Below are positions 34,940 to 44,111 of a stretch of 64,000 nucleotides of DNA, one piece after another (within the stretch, counting starts at the first letter, position 1; each line of letters begins with the position of its first letter). The DNA lies in assembly GCF_003477885.1 (NCBI RefSeq), contig NZ_QUEE01000010.1, positions 62,001 to 126,000 of the forward strand, written 5' to 3'. The notes under the pieces were generated by a model. That model was not told the DNA's origin. It was given only the letters and a program-made list of their open reading frames with translations, and ran no database searches. This DNA is from Lachnotalea sp. AF33-28 (lineage in GTDB: Bacteria > Bacillota > Clostridia > Lachnospirales > Lachnospiraceae). Position numbers and translations under genes: made by a program.

Positions 34940-35611
34940 ATGTACCGAATATTAATCGTAGAAGATGATATGGGCATCGCCGGTGCGATCCGCAGGCTGA
35001 CTGAAGCCTGGGATCTGGAGGCAAAGTGTGTGGAGGATTTCCGCAATGTGCTGGCGGATTTCGCACAGTTCAATCCCCATCTGGTGCTGCTGGATATATC
35101 TCTGCCCTTTTACAACGGCTATCACTGGTGCACGGAAATACGGAAGGTATCCAAGGTCCCGATCATTTTTATTTCTTCCGCTTCCGATAATATGAACATC
35201 GTCATGGCGATGAATATGGGCGGGGATGATTTTATCGCCAAACCCTTTGACCAGAATGTATTGGTGGCCAAGCTGCAGGCGGTGCTGCGCCGGACCTATG
35301 ATTTTGGAGGACAGGTGAATATCCTGGAGCACAGAGGCGCTATGCTCAACATCGCGGACGCGGCGCTGACCTACAAAGGTGAGAAAATCGATCTGTCCAA
35401 AAATGAATACCGCATACTCCAGGCCCTGATGCAAAGCAAAGGGAAAGTTGTGAGCCGCGATTCGCTGATGGAACGGCTCTGGGAGACGGACAGTTTTGTG
35501 GATGAGAACACGCTGACGGTCAACGTGGCCAGGCTGCGAAAAAAACTGGACAATGCAGGCCTGACCGGATTTATCACAACCAAAGTGGGGATGGGGTATA
35601 TCATCGAATAA
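34940..35611 (+). CDS. BceR-like OmpR-family response regulator
   Basis: 223 residues. Receiver domain with acidic pair Asp9/Asp10, phospho-acceptor Asp52 (LLDISLPFYNG) and Lys in FIAKPFD; C-terminal winged helix (YRILQALMQSKGKVVSRDSL, VNVARLRKKLD, VGMGYIIE). It precedes a short sensor kinase and a Bce-type ABC transporter, so it should activate the transporter in response to peptide antibiotics or lantibiotics. Confidence 0.9.
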   Translation: MYRILIVEDDMGIAGAIRRLTEAWDLEAKCVEDFRNVLADFAQFNPHLVLLDISLPFYNGYHWCTEIRKVSKVPIIFISSASDNMNIVMAMNMGGDDFIAKPFDQNVLVAKLQAVLRRTYDFGGQVNILEHRGAMLNIADAALTYKGEKIDLSKNEYRILQALMQSKGKVVSRDSLMERLWETDSFVDENTLTVNVARLRKKLDNAGLTGFITTKVGMGYIIE

Positions 35612-35641
35612 ATGCGTTCTCACCTAAGACAGGAGAGCATC

Positions 35642-36631
35642 ATGAAATTATTTATGCGCTATCTTTTAATACACACAAGGAACGTTATTGTTTATCTTAT
35701 TTTCTGCGCCGTATTTGCCGTCACATTTGCGCTGTACCGGCTGCCGGTATCCGCCGTGGGGTATGCCTGCGCCATCAGCGCCTTTATCGGCGCGGCAGCC
35801 GTGCTTCTGGATTACATCGCCTTTTACAGGAAACACCGGCAGCTGGAATTTCTGATGCATGAGATCACGGTTACCGCCGATCATCTGCCGGCCCCCAAAG
35901 GGCTGCTGGAAGAGGATTATCAGGCGCTGGTCCGCATTGTATATGATGAACGCCAGAAGCTGGAGGACAGGATGAACGCGAAATATACGGATCTGGTGGA
36001 ATACTATACGGTCTGGGCCCATCAGATTAAAACCCCCATCGCTTCCATGCGCCTGAATCTGCAGAGCGAGGATACGCCTCTTAATAAGGAGCTTTCCTAT
36101 GATCTGCTGCGCATCGAGCAGTATGTGGAGATGGTGCTGGGATATCTTCGGCTGGATGCGGGCACTACGGATTACCTGATCCGCCGCTGCGATCTGGACA
36201 GCATCATAAAGCAGGCGGTGCGGCGGTTCTCTTCACAGTTTATACGCAAAAAGCTCCGCCTGGAATATGAGCCCGTAAACTGCAGCGTTTTGACCGATGA
36301 GAAATGGCTGCTGTTCGTCATCGAACAGGTGCTGTCAAACGCTATTAAATATACGAAGAGCGGCAGCATATCCATCACGCTGGAGGAGCCGAAGACTCTC
36401 TGTATCCGGGATACAGGCATAGGCATAGCTTTGGAGGATATTCCCCGGGTATTTGAAAAGGGCTATACCGGATACAACGGCCACAGCGATAAAAAGGCCA
36501 GCGGCATCGGCCTCTATCTCTGCCGCCGCATCTGCGAAAACCTGGGCCATAAGATCCAGGTTTCCTCTGCCGTAGGTGCCGGCACCTCCATCCGAATCTG
36601 CCTGGACAGCGCCGATCTGGAGACGGAGTGA
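35642..36631 (+). CDS. BceS-like intramembrane-sensing histidine kinase
   Basis: 329 residues from the ATG after ACAGGAGAG. Two adjacent membrane segments (about 11-33 and 36-60) with almost no external loop, the mark of intramembrane-sensing kinases. Phospho-accepting His127 is in YYTVWAHQIKTPIASMRL; the ATP-binding domain has VLSNAIKYTKSG, RDTGIGI and GIGLYL. Such kinases do not detect the peptide themselves but respond to flux through the partner transporter. Confidence 0.92.
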   Translation: MKLFMRYLLIHTRNVIVYLIFCAVFAVTFALYRLPVSAVGYACAISAFIGAAAVLLDYIAFYRKHRQLEFLMHEITVTADHLPAPKGLLEEDYQALVRIVYDERQKLEDRMNAKYTDLVEYYTVWAHQIKTPIASMRLNLQSEDTPLNKELSYDLLRIEQYVEMVLGYLRLDAGTTDYLIRRCDLDSIIKQAVRRFSSQFIRKKLRLEYEPVNCSVLTDEKWLLFVIEQVLSNAIKYTKSGSISITLEEPKTLCIRDTGIGIALEDIPRVFEKGYTGYNGHSDKKASGIGLYLCRRICENLGHKIQVSSAVGAGTSIRICLDSADLETE

Positions 36632-36649
36632 ACCGGCACCTTTCAAAAG

Positions 36650-36715
36650 TGTAAGATCAAAATGGGGAAATGTAAGCCGGATCGATGGCGGCGCATTTCC
36701 CTCTTTTGCTATAAT
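36650..36715 (+). promoter_or_regulatory. Regulated promoter of the bceAB genes
   Basis: TATAAT at 36710-36715 has no recognisable -35 box. Two direct TGTAAG repeats (36650-36655 and 36671-36676) are spaced 21 bases, two helical turns, upstream. This fits activation by an OmpR-type regulator bound as a dimer; the assignment to BceR is inference. Confidence 0.5.
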
Positions 36716-36748
36716 GAGCCCGTAAGAAATCAAACGGAGGTAATTGAG

Positions 36749-37513
36749 ATGCCGATATTGGAAGTAAACAATGTGAAAAAAATCTATACCACCCGCTTTG
36801 GAGGAAACCAGGTACAGGCTTTAAGAGATGTGACCTTCAGCGTGGAAAAGGGAGAATATGTGGCGATCATGGGAGAGTCCGGCTCCGGCAAAACGACGCT
36901 TTTAAATATACTGGCCGCGCTGGATAAGCCCAGCGGCGGCACTGTTTTCCTGGACGGACATGACCTGTCCAAGATCAAAGAATCGGAAATCGCGGCGTTT
37001 CGCCGGGATAATCTGGGGTTCGTGTTTCAGGATTTTAACCTGCTGGATACCTTCAGCCTGCAGGACAATATCTTTCTTCCCCTGGTGCTGGCGGGGCATA
37101 CCTATGAAGATATGAATAAGCGGCTGACCCCCATCGCTGAAAAGCTGGGAATCTCTAAACTGCTGCAGAAATATCCCTACGAGGTATCCGGCGGGCAGAA
37201 GCAGCGCGCCGCAGTGGCACGGGCGCTGATCACGGGCCCAAGGCTGGTTCTGGCGGATGAGCCCACCGGTGCGCTGGATTCCAAGGCGACAGCAGAGCTT
37301 CTGCAGCTCTTTTCGGAGATCAATTGGGACGGCCAGACGATCCTGATGGTGACGCATTCTGTTAAAGCGGCCAGCCATGCGGGCCGGGTGCTGTTTATCA
37401 AGGACGGGGAAGTGTTCCATCAGATCTACCGCGGCAACAGCACGAATGAAGAGCTGTATCAGAAAATATCCGATACGCTCACACTGCTCGCGACAGGCGG
37501 TGATAGATCATGA
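36749..37513 (+). CDS. BceA-like ABC transporter ATP-binding protein
   Basis: 254 residues from the ATG after AAACGGAGG. Walker A GESGSGKTT (42-50), Q-loop in VFQDFN, signature VSGGQKQR and Walker B LVLADEPTGALDS are all intact. It powers the large permease encoded next, with which it overlaps by four bases. The complex removes peptide antibiotics from the membrane or from their lipid II-cycle targets. Confidence 0.93.
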   Translation: MPILEVNNVKKIYTTRFGGNQVQALRDVTFSVEKGEYVAIMGESGSGKTTLLNILAALDKPSGGTVFLDGHDLSKIKESEIAAFRRDNLGFVFQDFNLLDTFSLQDNIFLPLVLAGHTYEDMNKRLTPIAEKLGISKLLQKYPYEVSGGQKQRAAVARALITGPRLVLADEPTGALDSKATAELLQLFSEINWDGQTILMVTHSVKAASHAGRVLFIKDGEVFHQIYRGNSTNEELYQKISDTLTLLATGGDRS

Positions 37514-39537
37514 AGCGGTTCTTTTATTCCAGGCTGGCATGGAACGGAATACGCAAAAACCGCCAGACGTATCTGCCCTATATCCTGACCTGCATCGGAA
37601 TTGTGATGATGTTTTACATCATTTCGTTTCTCTCCCGCAGTGAGGCGGTGTCCGCCATGCCGGGCGGTGAGTCGATGCAGATGATCCTGTCCATGGGCTG
37701 CGGCGTGATCGATGTGTTTGCACTGATTTTCCTGTTTTATACCAATTCTTTTTTGATCCGCAGAAGGAAGAAGGAGTTTGGACTCTACAATATTCTCGGC
37801 ATGGGCAAATGGAATCTGGGAAGAATCCTGATCTGGGAGAGCCTGATCATCTATGTGATCTCCATGGCAGGCGGGCTGCTGTGCGGCATCCTGTTTTCCA
37901 AAGCGGCGGAGCTTTGTATGACCAACATACTGGGAGGCACGGTCAGCTTTACTTTCACTGTAGGCTTTAGCTCTATTGCGCAGACGCTTACGCTTTTTGC
38001 AGCGATCTTTCTGCTGATCCTGCTGAATACACTGCGGCAGATCCATGTATCAAAGCCGGTGGAGCTGCTTCACAGCGAATCGGTAGGAGAGAAACCGCCG
38101 AAAGCCAACTGGCTGCTGGCATTAATCGGAGCGGTGATGCTGGGATGCGCTTATTATGTGGCGGTCAAGGTGGAGGAACCGCTGGCGGCCATGCTCTGGT
38201 TTTTTGTCGCGGTAATCATGGTGATCATCGCCACCTATATGCTGTTTACCGCCGGCTCGGTGGCTGTTTGTAAGCTGCTTCAGAAAAACAGGCGCTATTA
38301 CTACAGGACGAATCATTTCGTGTCCGTCTCCTCCATGGCTTACCGGCTGAAACGCAACGGGGCCGGTCTGGCATCCATCTGTATCCTCTCCACGATGGTT
38401 CTGGTGATGCTTTCGTCCACGGTCTGCTTATATATCGGGACAGAAGAGAGCTTAAGAACGCGCTATCCAGGAAACATCGTTGTGGATACCTATTCCATAG
38501 AGGAGCCGCATGTGGCCAGAGTGCAGGAAGCGGTGCAGAGCACTCTTGCGGAGCACGGGCTTATTCAGGAAAATGTCCTGGATTACCGGTATCTGGATGT
38601 GGCGGGTTTATTGGAAGGTGACCGGGTGCTGTTTGACAAGAGCAGCATGACCGGATTTGAGCTGACGGATGCCGGCAAGATGCGGCAGTTGTTCTTCGTC
38701 CCGCTGGAGGACTATAACCGGCTGATGGGAAGAACGGAGACGCTGGAGGCTGACCAGGTGCTGATCTGCAGCACGGATACGGATTACCCGTATGATACAA
38801 TCAGCATAGAGGACTGCGGCACTCTGAAGATCAAAGAGGTGGTGCCGGGATTTCTGGATAACGGAAATGACGCCATGCAGGTGCTTCCCAGCATCTATCT
38901 GTTTGTGCCGGATCTAAATGTGATGGAAGACATATTCGACATACAGGCAGAGAAGTATGGGGATAACCGTTCCTACAAGCATTATTATTACTGTTTTGAT
39001 CTGGACTGTGCAGATGAAGAGCAGATTGCCGTTTATGAAGGGATAAAAGAAAAGGTGCGGCAGCTGCAGATAGACGACAACAGCTTTCCCAGCGTTCCCG
39101 TGGAGAGCGTTGCAAATGAACGGGGCGGTTTTTACGCGCTCTATGGCGGATTATTCTTCCTGGGAGTGCTGCTGGGACTGGTATTTATATTCGCTGCGGT
39201 TCTGATCATGTATTATAAACAGGTGTCTGAGGGATATGAGGATCAGTCCAGATTTGAGATCATGCAGAAGGTGGGCATGACAAAAAGGGAGATTAAAAAG
39301 AGCATCAATTCCCAAGTGCTCACGGTATTTTTCCTGCCGCTCGTCACCGCGGGCATGCATGTCGCCTTTGCGTTTCCGATGATTTCAAAACTGCTGGCGC
39401 TGTTTAACCTACTCAATACAAAGCTGCTGATCCTTGTAACCGCCGGTTGTTTTCTGGTATTTTCGCTGTTTTATGTAATGGTATACAACATGACGTCACA
39501 CGCTTATTATAATATTGTCAGCGGCAGAAAAGAGTAG
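37510..39537 (+). CDS. BceB-like ABC transporter permease
   Basis: 675 residues with about ten membrane segments in the FtsX-type arrangement. A large extracellular domain of roughly 200 residues (about 320-530) between late membrane helices is the feature that binds peptide antibiotics in this family. The C-terminal FtsX unit contains SRFEIMQKVGMTKREIKKS. It forms a sensory complex with BceS. Codon overlap with the ATPase gene suggests equal expression. Confidence 0.92.
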   Translation: MKRFFYSRLAWNGIRKNRQTYLPYILTCIGIVMMFYIISFLSRSEAVSAMPGGESMQMILSMGCGVIDVFALIFLFYTNSFLIRRRKKEFGLYNILGMGKWNLGRILIWESLIIYVISMAGGLLCGILFSKAAELCMTNILGGTVSFTFTVGFSSIAQTLTLFAAIFLLILLNTLRQIHVSKPVELLHSESVGEKPPKANWLLALIGAVMLGCAYYVAVKVEEPLAAMLWFFVAVIMVIIATYMLFTAGSVAVCKLLQKNRRYYYRTNHFVSVSSMAYRLKRNGAGLASICILSTMVLVMLSSTVCLYIGTEESLRTRYPGNIVVDTYSIEEPHVARVQEAVQSTLAEHGLIQENVLDYRYLDVAGLLEGDRVLFDKSSMTGFELTDAGKMRQLFFVPLEDYNRLMGRTETLEADQVLICSTDTDYPYDTISIEDCGTLKIKEVVPGFLDNGNDAMQVLPSIYLFVPDLNVMEDIFDIQAEKYGDNRSYKHYYYCFDLDCADEEQIAVYEGIKEKVRQLQIDDNSFPSVPVESVANERGGFYALYGGLFFLGVLLGLVFIFAAVLIMYYKQVSEGYEDQSRFEIMQKVGMTKREIKKSINSQVLTVFFLPLVTAGMHVAFAFPMISKLLALFNLLNTKLLILVTAGCFLVFSLFYVMVYNMTSHAYYNIVSGRKE

Positions 39538-39570
39538 TGCGCTGCAGCCGGAAAGAGAGGAGGATGCCCT

Positions 39571-39807
39571 GTGAGGACAGATAATTTCATCAGAAAATCA
39601 TCGGATAAAACCGGTAGGAAAAGAAAAAGGCTGCTGGAAGAGGCGGCAGAAAGCAGCGGCTTTGCCGTGTTCGCCGCCATCCTGTTCCAGATTGGGATAC
39701 TCCTCTTTATTGGCTCCCTGCTCTGCTCCCTCATGGACGGCCTGCTTTGCTGGTTTGAGAGAAGGCGCAGCAGGATCAGTGATCCTGCATCCAGGATACG
39801 CCGTTAA
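39571..39807 (+). CDS. Small single-span membrane protein after bceB (hypothetical)
   Basis: 78 residues from a GTG preceded by GAGAGGAGG. Basic N-terminus, one membrane segment (about 30-54, GFAVFAAILFQIGILLFIGS) and a basic tail. It starts 33 bases after bceB and ends inside the 3' end of the convergent GH32 gene. Possibly an accessory peptide of the transporter; no known family was recognised, and chance coding cannot be excluded. Confidence 0.4.
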   Translation: MRTDNFIRKSSDKTGRKRKRLLEEAAESSGFAVFAAILFQIGILLFIGSLLCSLMDGLLCWFERRRSRISDPASRIRR

Positions 39808-41248
39808 GCTCATGGAGTGTCAGCGTGCCTTCACATATTCCGTTTATGGTGAGCTGTATTTCTCCCTCCGGCAGAACGCCGTCGTAAACTCTGGTGGTAA
39901 ATGTCTCTTCTCCGCCGTTTACGAAGATTTCCAGAGATGTGGTATCGGAAAAAATCCGGAGGGAATGCAGTCCGTTAAGCTTTAAATAACGGCGTTTCCT
40001 GCCGCTGCCGGCACTCCCCATATCCAGGGTCAGCAAGCCTGCCTCATAGGAGAGGAGGACGCTGTTTCGCAGCTGCGCGCACATGGTTTCGCAGCGGCTG
40101 AATACAAGTTCCGCTTCATAGATAATCCCGGACCGGCAGCCCGACTCGCAGGGCAGGGAACAGGTGCTGCTGTTTTTCCTTAAGTTTTTCAGCTCTTCGA
40201 CCGGCTGCTGTATCAGCCGGCCGTTTTTTACGTGTAAGACGCGGGGAAGGGTGAGGGCATGCTGCCATCCCGCGGCAGCAGTGGGGTTTGTATAGTCCGT
40301 CCCCGCGTTTCCCATCCAGGCGATCAGGATGCGGCGTCCCCGCTCATCTAAAAAGGTCTGAGGGGCATAGAAATCAAATCCACGGTCCACCACCCGGATA
40401 TCCTTTATGGCATCCGGGCTGCACTGCCCCGGTGTGAAATCGTATTCTAACATCATAACCGTACACTGCTGCGCATCCCAGTAGTCCATGCCGTCCGGCT
40501 CCACTCCCTGGGGACAGCAGATCAGGCAGAGCCTGCCGTCCAGATAAAAGAGATCCGGGCATTCCCACATATAGCCAAAGGACTCGCCGGTGGTGATGCG
40601 GCTGTAAGAGTTCCAGTGTTTTAAATCTTCGGAGCGGTATAAAAGCACCATGCCCTTATCATGGACATCTCTGGCGCCGAGGGCCATATAGTAGATACCG
40701 TCTTTTTTAATAATCTTGGGATCACGGACATGGGCGCTTATATCCGCCGGATAATCCGCATTGGTCATCAAAAGCTCCTTGGTGGAGAAGTGAACACCGT
40801 CTCTGCTGGTACAGTGTACGGTATTGCTGCCGCGTCCGGTCATGATGTAATCGTAATCGTTCCGGTCGAAGTATTTCACATTGCCGGTATAAAAATAGTG
40901 GATTACGTCATCCTCTATGAAGGCGGAGCCTGAGTAGACACCGTGGGCGTCAAAATCCTGATCCGGAAACAGCACCGGCCCGCAGTCCGTATAATGGATG
41001 AAATCTTCTGTGGTGTAATGCCCCCAAAGCTTTATCTGTCCGCTTGGTTCAAAGGGGGTGTACTGGAAATAGATATGATAGATACCGTGAAACTGGCACA
41101 GGCCGTTGGGGTCATTGAGCCAGCCGGTCTCCGGCATCAGGTGGTAACTAAGCCGGCAGCCGTCCTGGCTTACACGGCGGCGGTATTCCTCGTTTTCCCG
41201 ATACCATCTTTCATAATCCGCTTTGGTAACTTTTTCGTATTTTTTCAT
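39776..41248 (-). CDS. GH32 sucrose-6-phosphate hydrolase
   Basis: 490 residues, ATG after AGGAGG. Nucleophile Asp46 in WLNDPNG, the HIYFQYTPF segment, the transition-state RDPK motif and the acid/base Glu in WECPDLF are all present, followed by the C-terminal beta-sandwich. It splits phosphorylated sucrose delivered by the PTS permease encoded upstream in the same direction. No signal peptide, as expected for a cytosolic enzyme. Confidence 0.93.
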   Translation of the reverse strand: MKKYEKVTKADYERWYRENEEYRRRVSQDGCRLSYHLMPETGWLNDPNGLCQFHGIYHIYFQYTPFEPSGQIKLWGHYTTEDFIHYTDCGPVLFPDQDFDAHGVYSGSAFIEDDVIHYFYTGNVKYFDRNDYDYIMTGRGSNTVHCTSRDGVHFSTKELLMTNADYPADISAHVRDPKIIKKDGIYYMALGARDVHDKGMVLLYRSEDLKHWNSYSRITTGESFGYMWECPDLFYLDGRLCLICCPQGVEPDGMDYWDAQQCTVMMLEYDFTPGQCSPDAIKDIRVVDRGFDFYAPQTFLDERGRRILIAWMGNAGTDYTNPTAAAGWQHALTLPRVLHVKNGRLIQQPVEELKNLRKNSSTCSLPCESGCRSGIIYEAELVFSRCETMCAQLRNSVLLSYEAGLLTLDMGSAGSGRKRRYLKLNGLHSLRIFSDTTSLEIFVNGGEETFTTRVYDGVLPEGEIQLTINGICEGTLTLHELNGVSWMQDH

Positions 41249-41348
41249 GAAATTCCTCCTGGTCTATGCCATCAGCGCGAGAGTGGCGGCCTTATGGGCA
41301 TACGTATCGTTTATATGTTCCTTACGCAGACCGGCTGCGCCCAACGGG

Positions 41349-43259
41349 TCAATGTCTGCTTACTTTAACTGCAGGGGTATTCAGATCAGCCGCAGCCGCC
41401 GGGAAGGTTTCGACAGTCAGGCCGTCCCCCTCCGGAAATATCATGATGGTCTGCGGATTCAGCCCCTTTTGCCTGATATAGTCCAGATCCGCTTTGATGA
41501 GCCGGTCGCCTCTTTTCACCCGGATTCCCTGTTCCACAAACGCCTCAAAACCTTCCCCGTCCAGCTGTATCGTGTTGATTCCGATGTGGATCAGCACGTC
41601 AACGCCGCTGTCCGACGTGATGCCTATGGCGTGTTTTGTCGGAAACAGCAGGCTTACCGTGCCGTCACAGGGGGCATAAACCATACCGTCCGCCGGATTT
41701 ATGGCGATGCCGTCGCCCAGAGCCTTGGATGCGAAAACCGGATCGTCCGCCTGCTCTACAGGCAGCAGTTCTCCGTTCATGGGCGGATACAGGAGCGCTG
41801 CAGAGGGTTCTGCTGCCGCGTTGTCTGTGTCTGTTACATCTGTGCCTGATGCTGGGCGTGCCTCTTCCTTTTCCAGCCCGAACTTTTTCCAGAACAGGAT
41901 TGTGAGCGCGAAGGAAATCCCCATGGACAGCACCAGGCCAACAGCGAAATTCAGGTAGTGATCCGGCTTCATGGAGATGAACCCGGGAAGCCCTGCCGCA
42001 CCCAGCGCCTGTGCCAATGTTTTCGTCCAGGCCAGGTAAGCGCTGCCTGCCGCGGAGCCTATGATGGCTGCATAAAAAGGATATTTCAGCTTCAGCGTCA
42101 CGCCGAACATGGCGGGTTCGGTGATTCCGAGGAGTGCGGAGATACCGGAAGCGGAACAGATGGATTTGATCTTTTTGTTTTTCGTCATTAAAAGCACCGC
42201 CAGGACAGCGGCCCCCTGGGCCACGTTATTCATGCTGGCTGTGGAGAAGATAAAACTGCCGCCGGTATTGGCGCTGTCTGCAAGAAGCTGTGTCTCAATG
42301 GCGATAAAGCTGTGATGCATGCCGGTCATTGTGATGGGTGCGTAGGCGAAGCCGAATAAAGCGCCACCGATTGGGCCGAGCGTATTGTAGAGCCAGGTGA
42401 TGCCCGCAGCCAGCAGGTTGCCGGCTTCCCTCAAAACAGGGCCGACACAGATAAAGGTCAGAAAGGATGTGACCAGTATGGACAGCAGCGGTGTGGTCAG
42501 GTTATCCAGCCAGGACGGGGTCACCTTGTGCAGCCGTTTCTCTATGGATGCCAGTATCCAGGATACGGCCAGCACTGGCAGCACAGTGCCCTGATAGCCG
42601 ATGGCAGCGATCTCAAATCCGAATATACTCCATACCGGCGGGTCTGCCAGGCCGATCTGATAAGCGTTCAGCAGGTCGGGATGCACCATGATCATGCCCA
42701 TGGCGGCGCCCAGAAAGGCATTGCCGCCGAACTTTTTCGTTGCGCTGAAGCCGATCAGTACTGGGAGAAATGTAAACGGCGCGTTGGCAAAGGTATTGAT
42801 GGCTGAGGCGAGTCCCTGCCACTGCGGATACAGCTCTATGACGGAGTGGCCGTTTATCAGGGGGGATGTGAGCAGATTGTTCAGCCCCATCAGCAGACCG
42901 CCGGCCACAATGGCGGGGATGATCGGTACAAAGATATCGCTTAGCATTTTGATAAAACGCTGAAGGAGATTGCCCTTCTTCTCTTCCTTTTCTTCGGGCT
43001 GTTCCGATGTCTCCCCCAGGAGCTTCTGCACCTCATCACAAACCAGATTTACGGTGCCTGATCCGAATATGATCTGAAACTGGGACTGTGTCAGAAAGAC
43101 GCCTTTTACCCCTTCCAGATCGCTGATCGCGTCTTCGTTTCTAAGTCCGTTGTCACGCAGCTGAAACCGAAGTCTCGTCGCACAGTGCGTCACCGATTTT
43201 ATATTGCTTTTTCCCCCTACGTATTGTATTACCTTTTTGGCTGTTTCCGTATAATTCAT
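41349..43259 (-). CDS. Sucrose-type PTS permease EIIBCA
   Basis: 636 residues in the order EIIB (1-85, phosphocysteine Cys26 in THCATRLRF), EIIC (about 105-460, around ten membrane segments), EIIA (about 490-636, phosphohistidine His558 in VLIHIGINT). It imports and phosphorylates sucrose or a related beta-fructoside. The EIIA domain fused at the C-terminus makes it independent of a separate EIIA. It lies directly downstream of a promoter flanked by LacI-type operators and upstream of GH32. Confidence 0.93.
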   Translation of the reverse strand: MNYTETAKKVIQYVGGKSNIKSVTHCATRLRFQLRDNGLRNEDAISDLEGVKGVFLTQSQFQIIFGSGTVNLVCDEVQKLLGETSEQPEEKEEKKGNLLQRFIKMLSDIFVPIIPAIVAGGLLMGLNNLLTSPLINGHSVIELYPQWQGLASAINTFANAPFTFLPVLIGFSATKKFGGNAFLGAAMGMIMVHPDLLNAYQIGLADPPVWSIFGFEIAAIGYQGTVLPVLAVSWILASIEKRLHKVTPSWLDNLTTPLLSILVTSFLTFICVGPVLREAGNLLAAGITWLYNTLGPIGGALFGFAYAPITMTGMHHSFIAIETQLLADSANTGGSFIFSTASMNNVAQGAAVLAVLLMTKNKKIKSICSASGISALLGITEPAMFGVTLKLKYPFYAAIIGSAAGSAYLAWTKTLAQALGAAGLPGFISMKPDHYLNFAVGLVLSMGISFALTILFWKKFGLEKEEARPASGTDVTDTDNAAAEPSAALLYPPMNGELLPVEQADDPVFASKALGDGIAINPADGMVYAPCDGTVSLLFPTKHAIGITSDSGVDVLIHIGINTIQLDGEGFEAFVEQGIRVKRGDRLIKADLDYIRQKGLNPQTIMIFPEGDGLTVETFPAAAADLNTPAVKVSRH

Positions 43260-43290
43260 TGCTCTGCCCCTTTCCTTCTCCTTTTAATGT

Positions 43291-43363
43291 TGGCACCGGT
43301 TCCATACTTAAATGATAACGCTTGAAGCCGTAAAAGTCAATGCGAATAATGGAACCGGTACCG
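43291..43363 (-). promoter_or_regulatory. Promoter and twin operators of the sucrose operon
   Basis: On the minus strand: TTGACT (43335-43340), 17 bases, TATCAT (43312-43317). Two near-palindromic LacI-family operators flank it: TGGCACCGGTTCCA (43291-43304) downstream of the -10 and TGGAACCGGTACCG (43350-43363) upstream of the -35. Both fit the idealised palindrome TGGAACCGGTTCCA. The LacI-type regulator at 44112 is the obvious candidate. Confidence 0.85.
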
Positions 43364-43607
43364 TTTTTAAATGTAGAAAAACACAGTGATATTTTGTGCA
43401 ATATATATAAAAAGAGCTGCCGCACCAGCGAACGCACTCTTTCTTTATTTTAAGTAAGCAATTGTTTTTGGATAGTTTTTCAAGTACAATTACATATACA
43501 CAAGCAGATAAACGTGCAACAAAGGTATTTCAGACTGAAATCTGTAACATTTTGTTGATTTTTTCGTCTATATAAATAGAAACATAATTTTGAAAGGGGA
43601 TATATCT

Positions 43608-44010
43608 ATGAAGAAAAAAAGGATTACTAGCAATAATAGGCTGCTTAGCCGTTATAGGTATTGTTGTGTTTGCTTTTTCTGGTCGAAAGCCTTATAAGGA
43701 TTTAGAAGCATCGGATATTGTTTCTGCAACAGTCCATTTGGCTCCGCCTGATAAGACAATCCAAGTAACAGAGATTAAAGAACTTGTTGCATATCTCAAT
43801 GAAGTCGTTATTTATAACGAAGATAACTCATATACGGAATATGACGGTCAGGCAGTTATGTTCACACTTGCAATGGCTGATGGTTCCCAGGAAGAAATTA
43901 CGGCATACAATCCGTTTGTTGTAATTAACGGTACAGGATATAAGACAAAATATGGGCCGTGTGAAAAACTGAATAACTATGCCAATAAGTTGTTGGACAA
44001 AGTAAAATAA
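43608..44010 (+). pseudogene. Small anchored or secreted protein with a frameshift in a poly-A run
   Basis: GAAAGGGG precedes ATG at 43608. The intended product (about 133 residues) would start MKKKGLLAIIGCLAVIGIVV, a membrane anchor or signal, and continue with a soluble domain that reads open to 44010 (KPYKDLEASDIVSATVHLAP, with ITAYNPFVVINGTGY near the end). As written, a run of seven A (43614-43620) puts the start one base out of frame, and the initial frame soon ends. One A fewer restores it. This could be true inactivation, slippage-based on/off switching, or a sequencing error. The domain resembles small immunity- or inhibitor-like secreted proteins of Firmicutes, but no family was recognised. 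Confidence 0.6.
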
Positions 44011-44111
44011 GCTTCGCTGTATAAGCAAGCTCTGTTCGTTTTGTATGAAAGTGCAACAGCCCTTCCGCTTGCGTGCGGTCCGCCTACGGCAGAAAATATT
44101 ACAGAATCCGG

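Noticed and set aside
36902..38046. Long minus-strand open frames opposite bceA and bceB
   Set aside because: They mirror high-GC coding DNA with strong plus-strand motifs; no ribosome sites or family features.
43440..43607. CRISPR-like or riboswitch content before the frameshifted gene
   Set aside because: There are no regularly spaced repeats and no known aptamer blocks, only AT-rich sequence with a short ATTTCAG/CTGAAAT inverted repeat.
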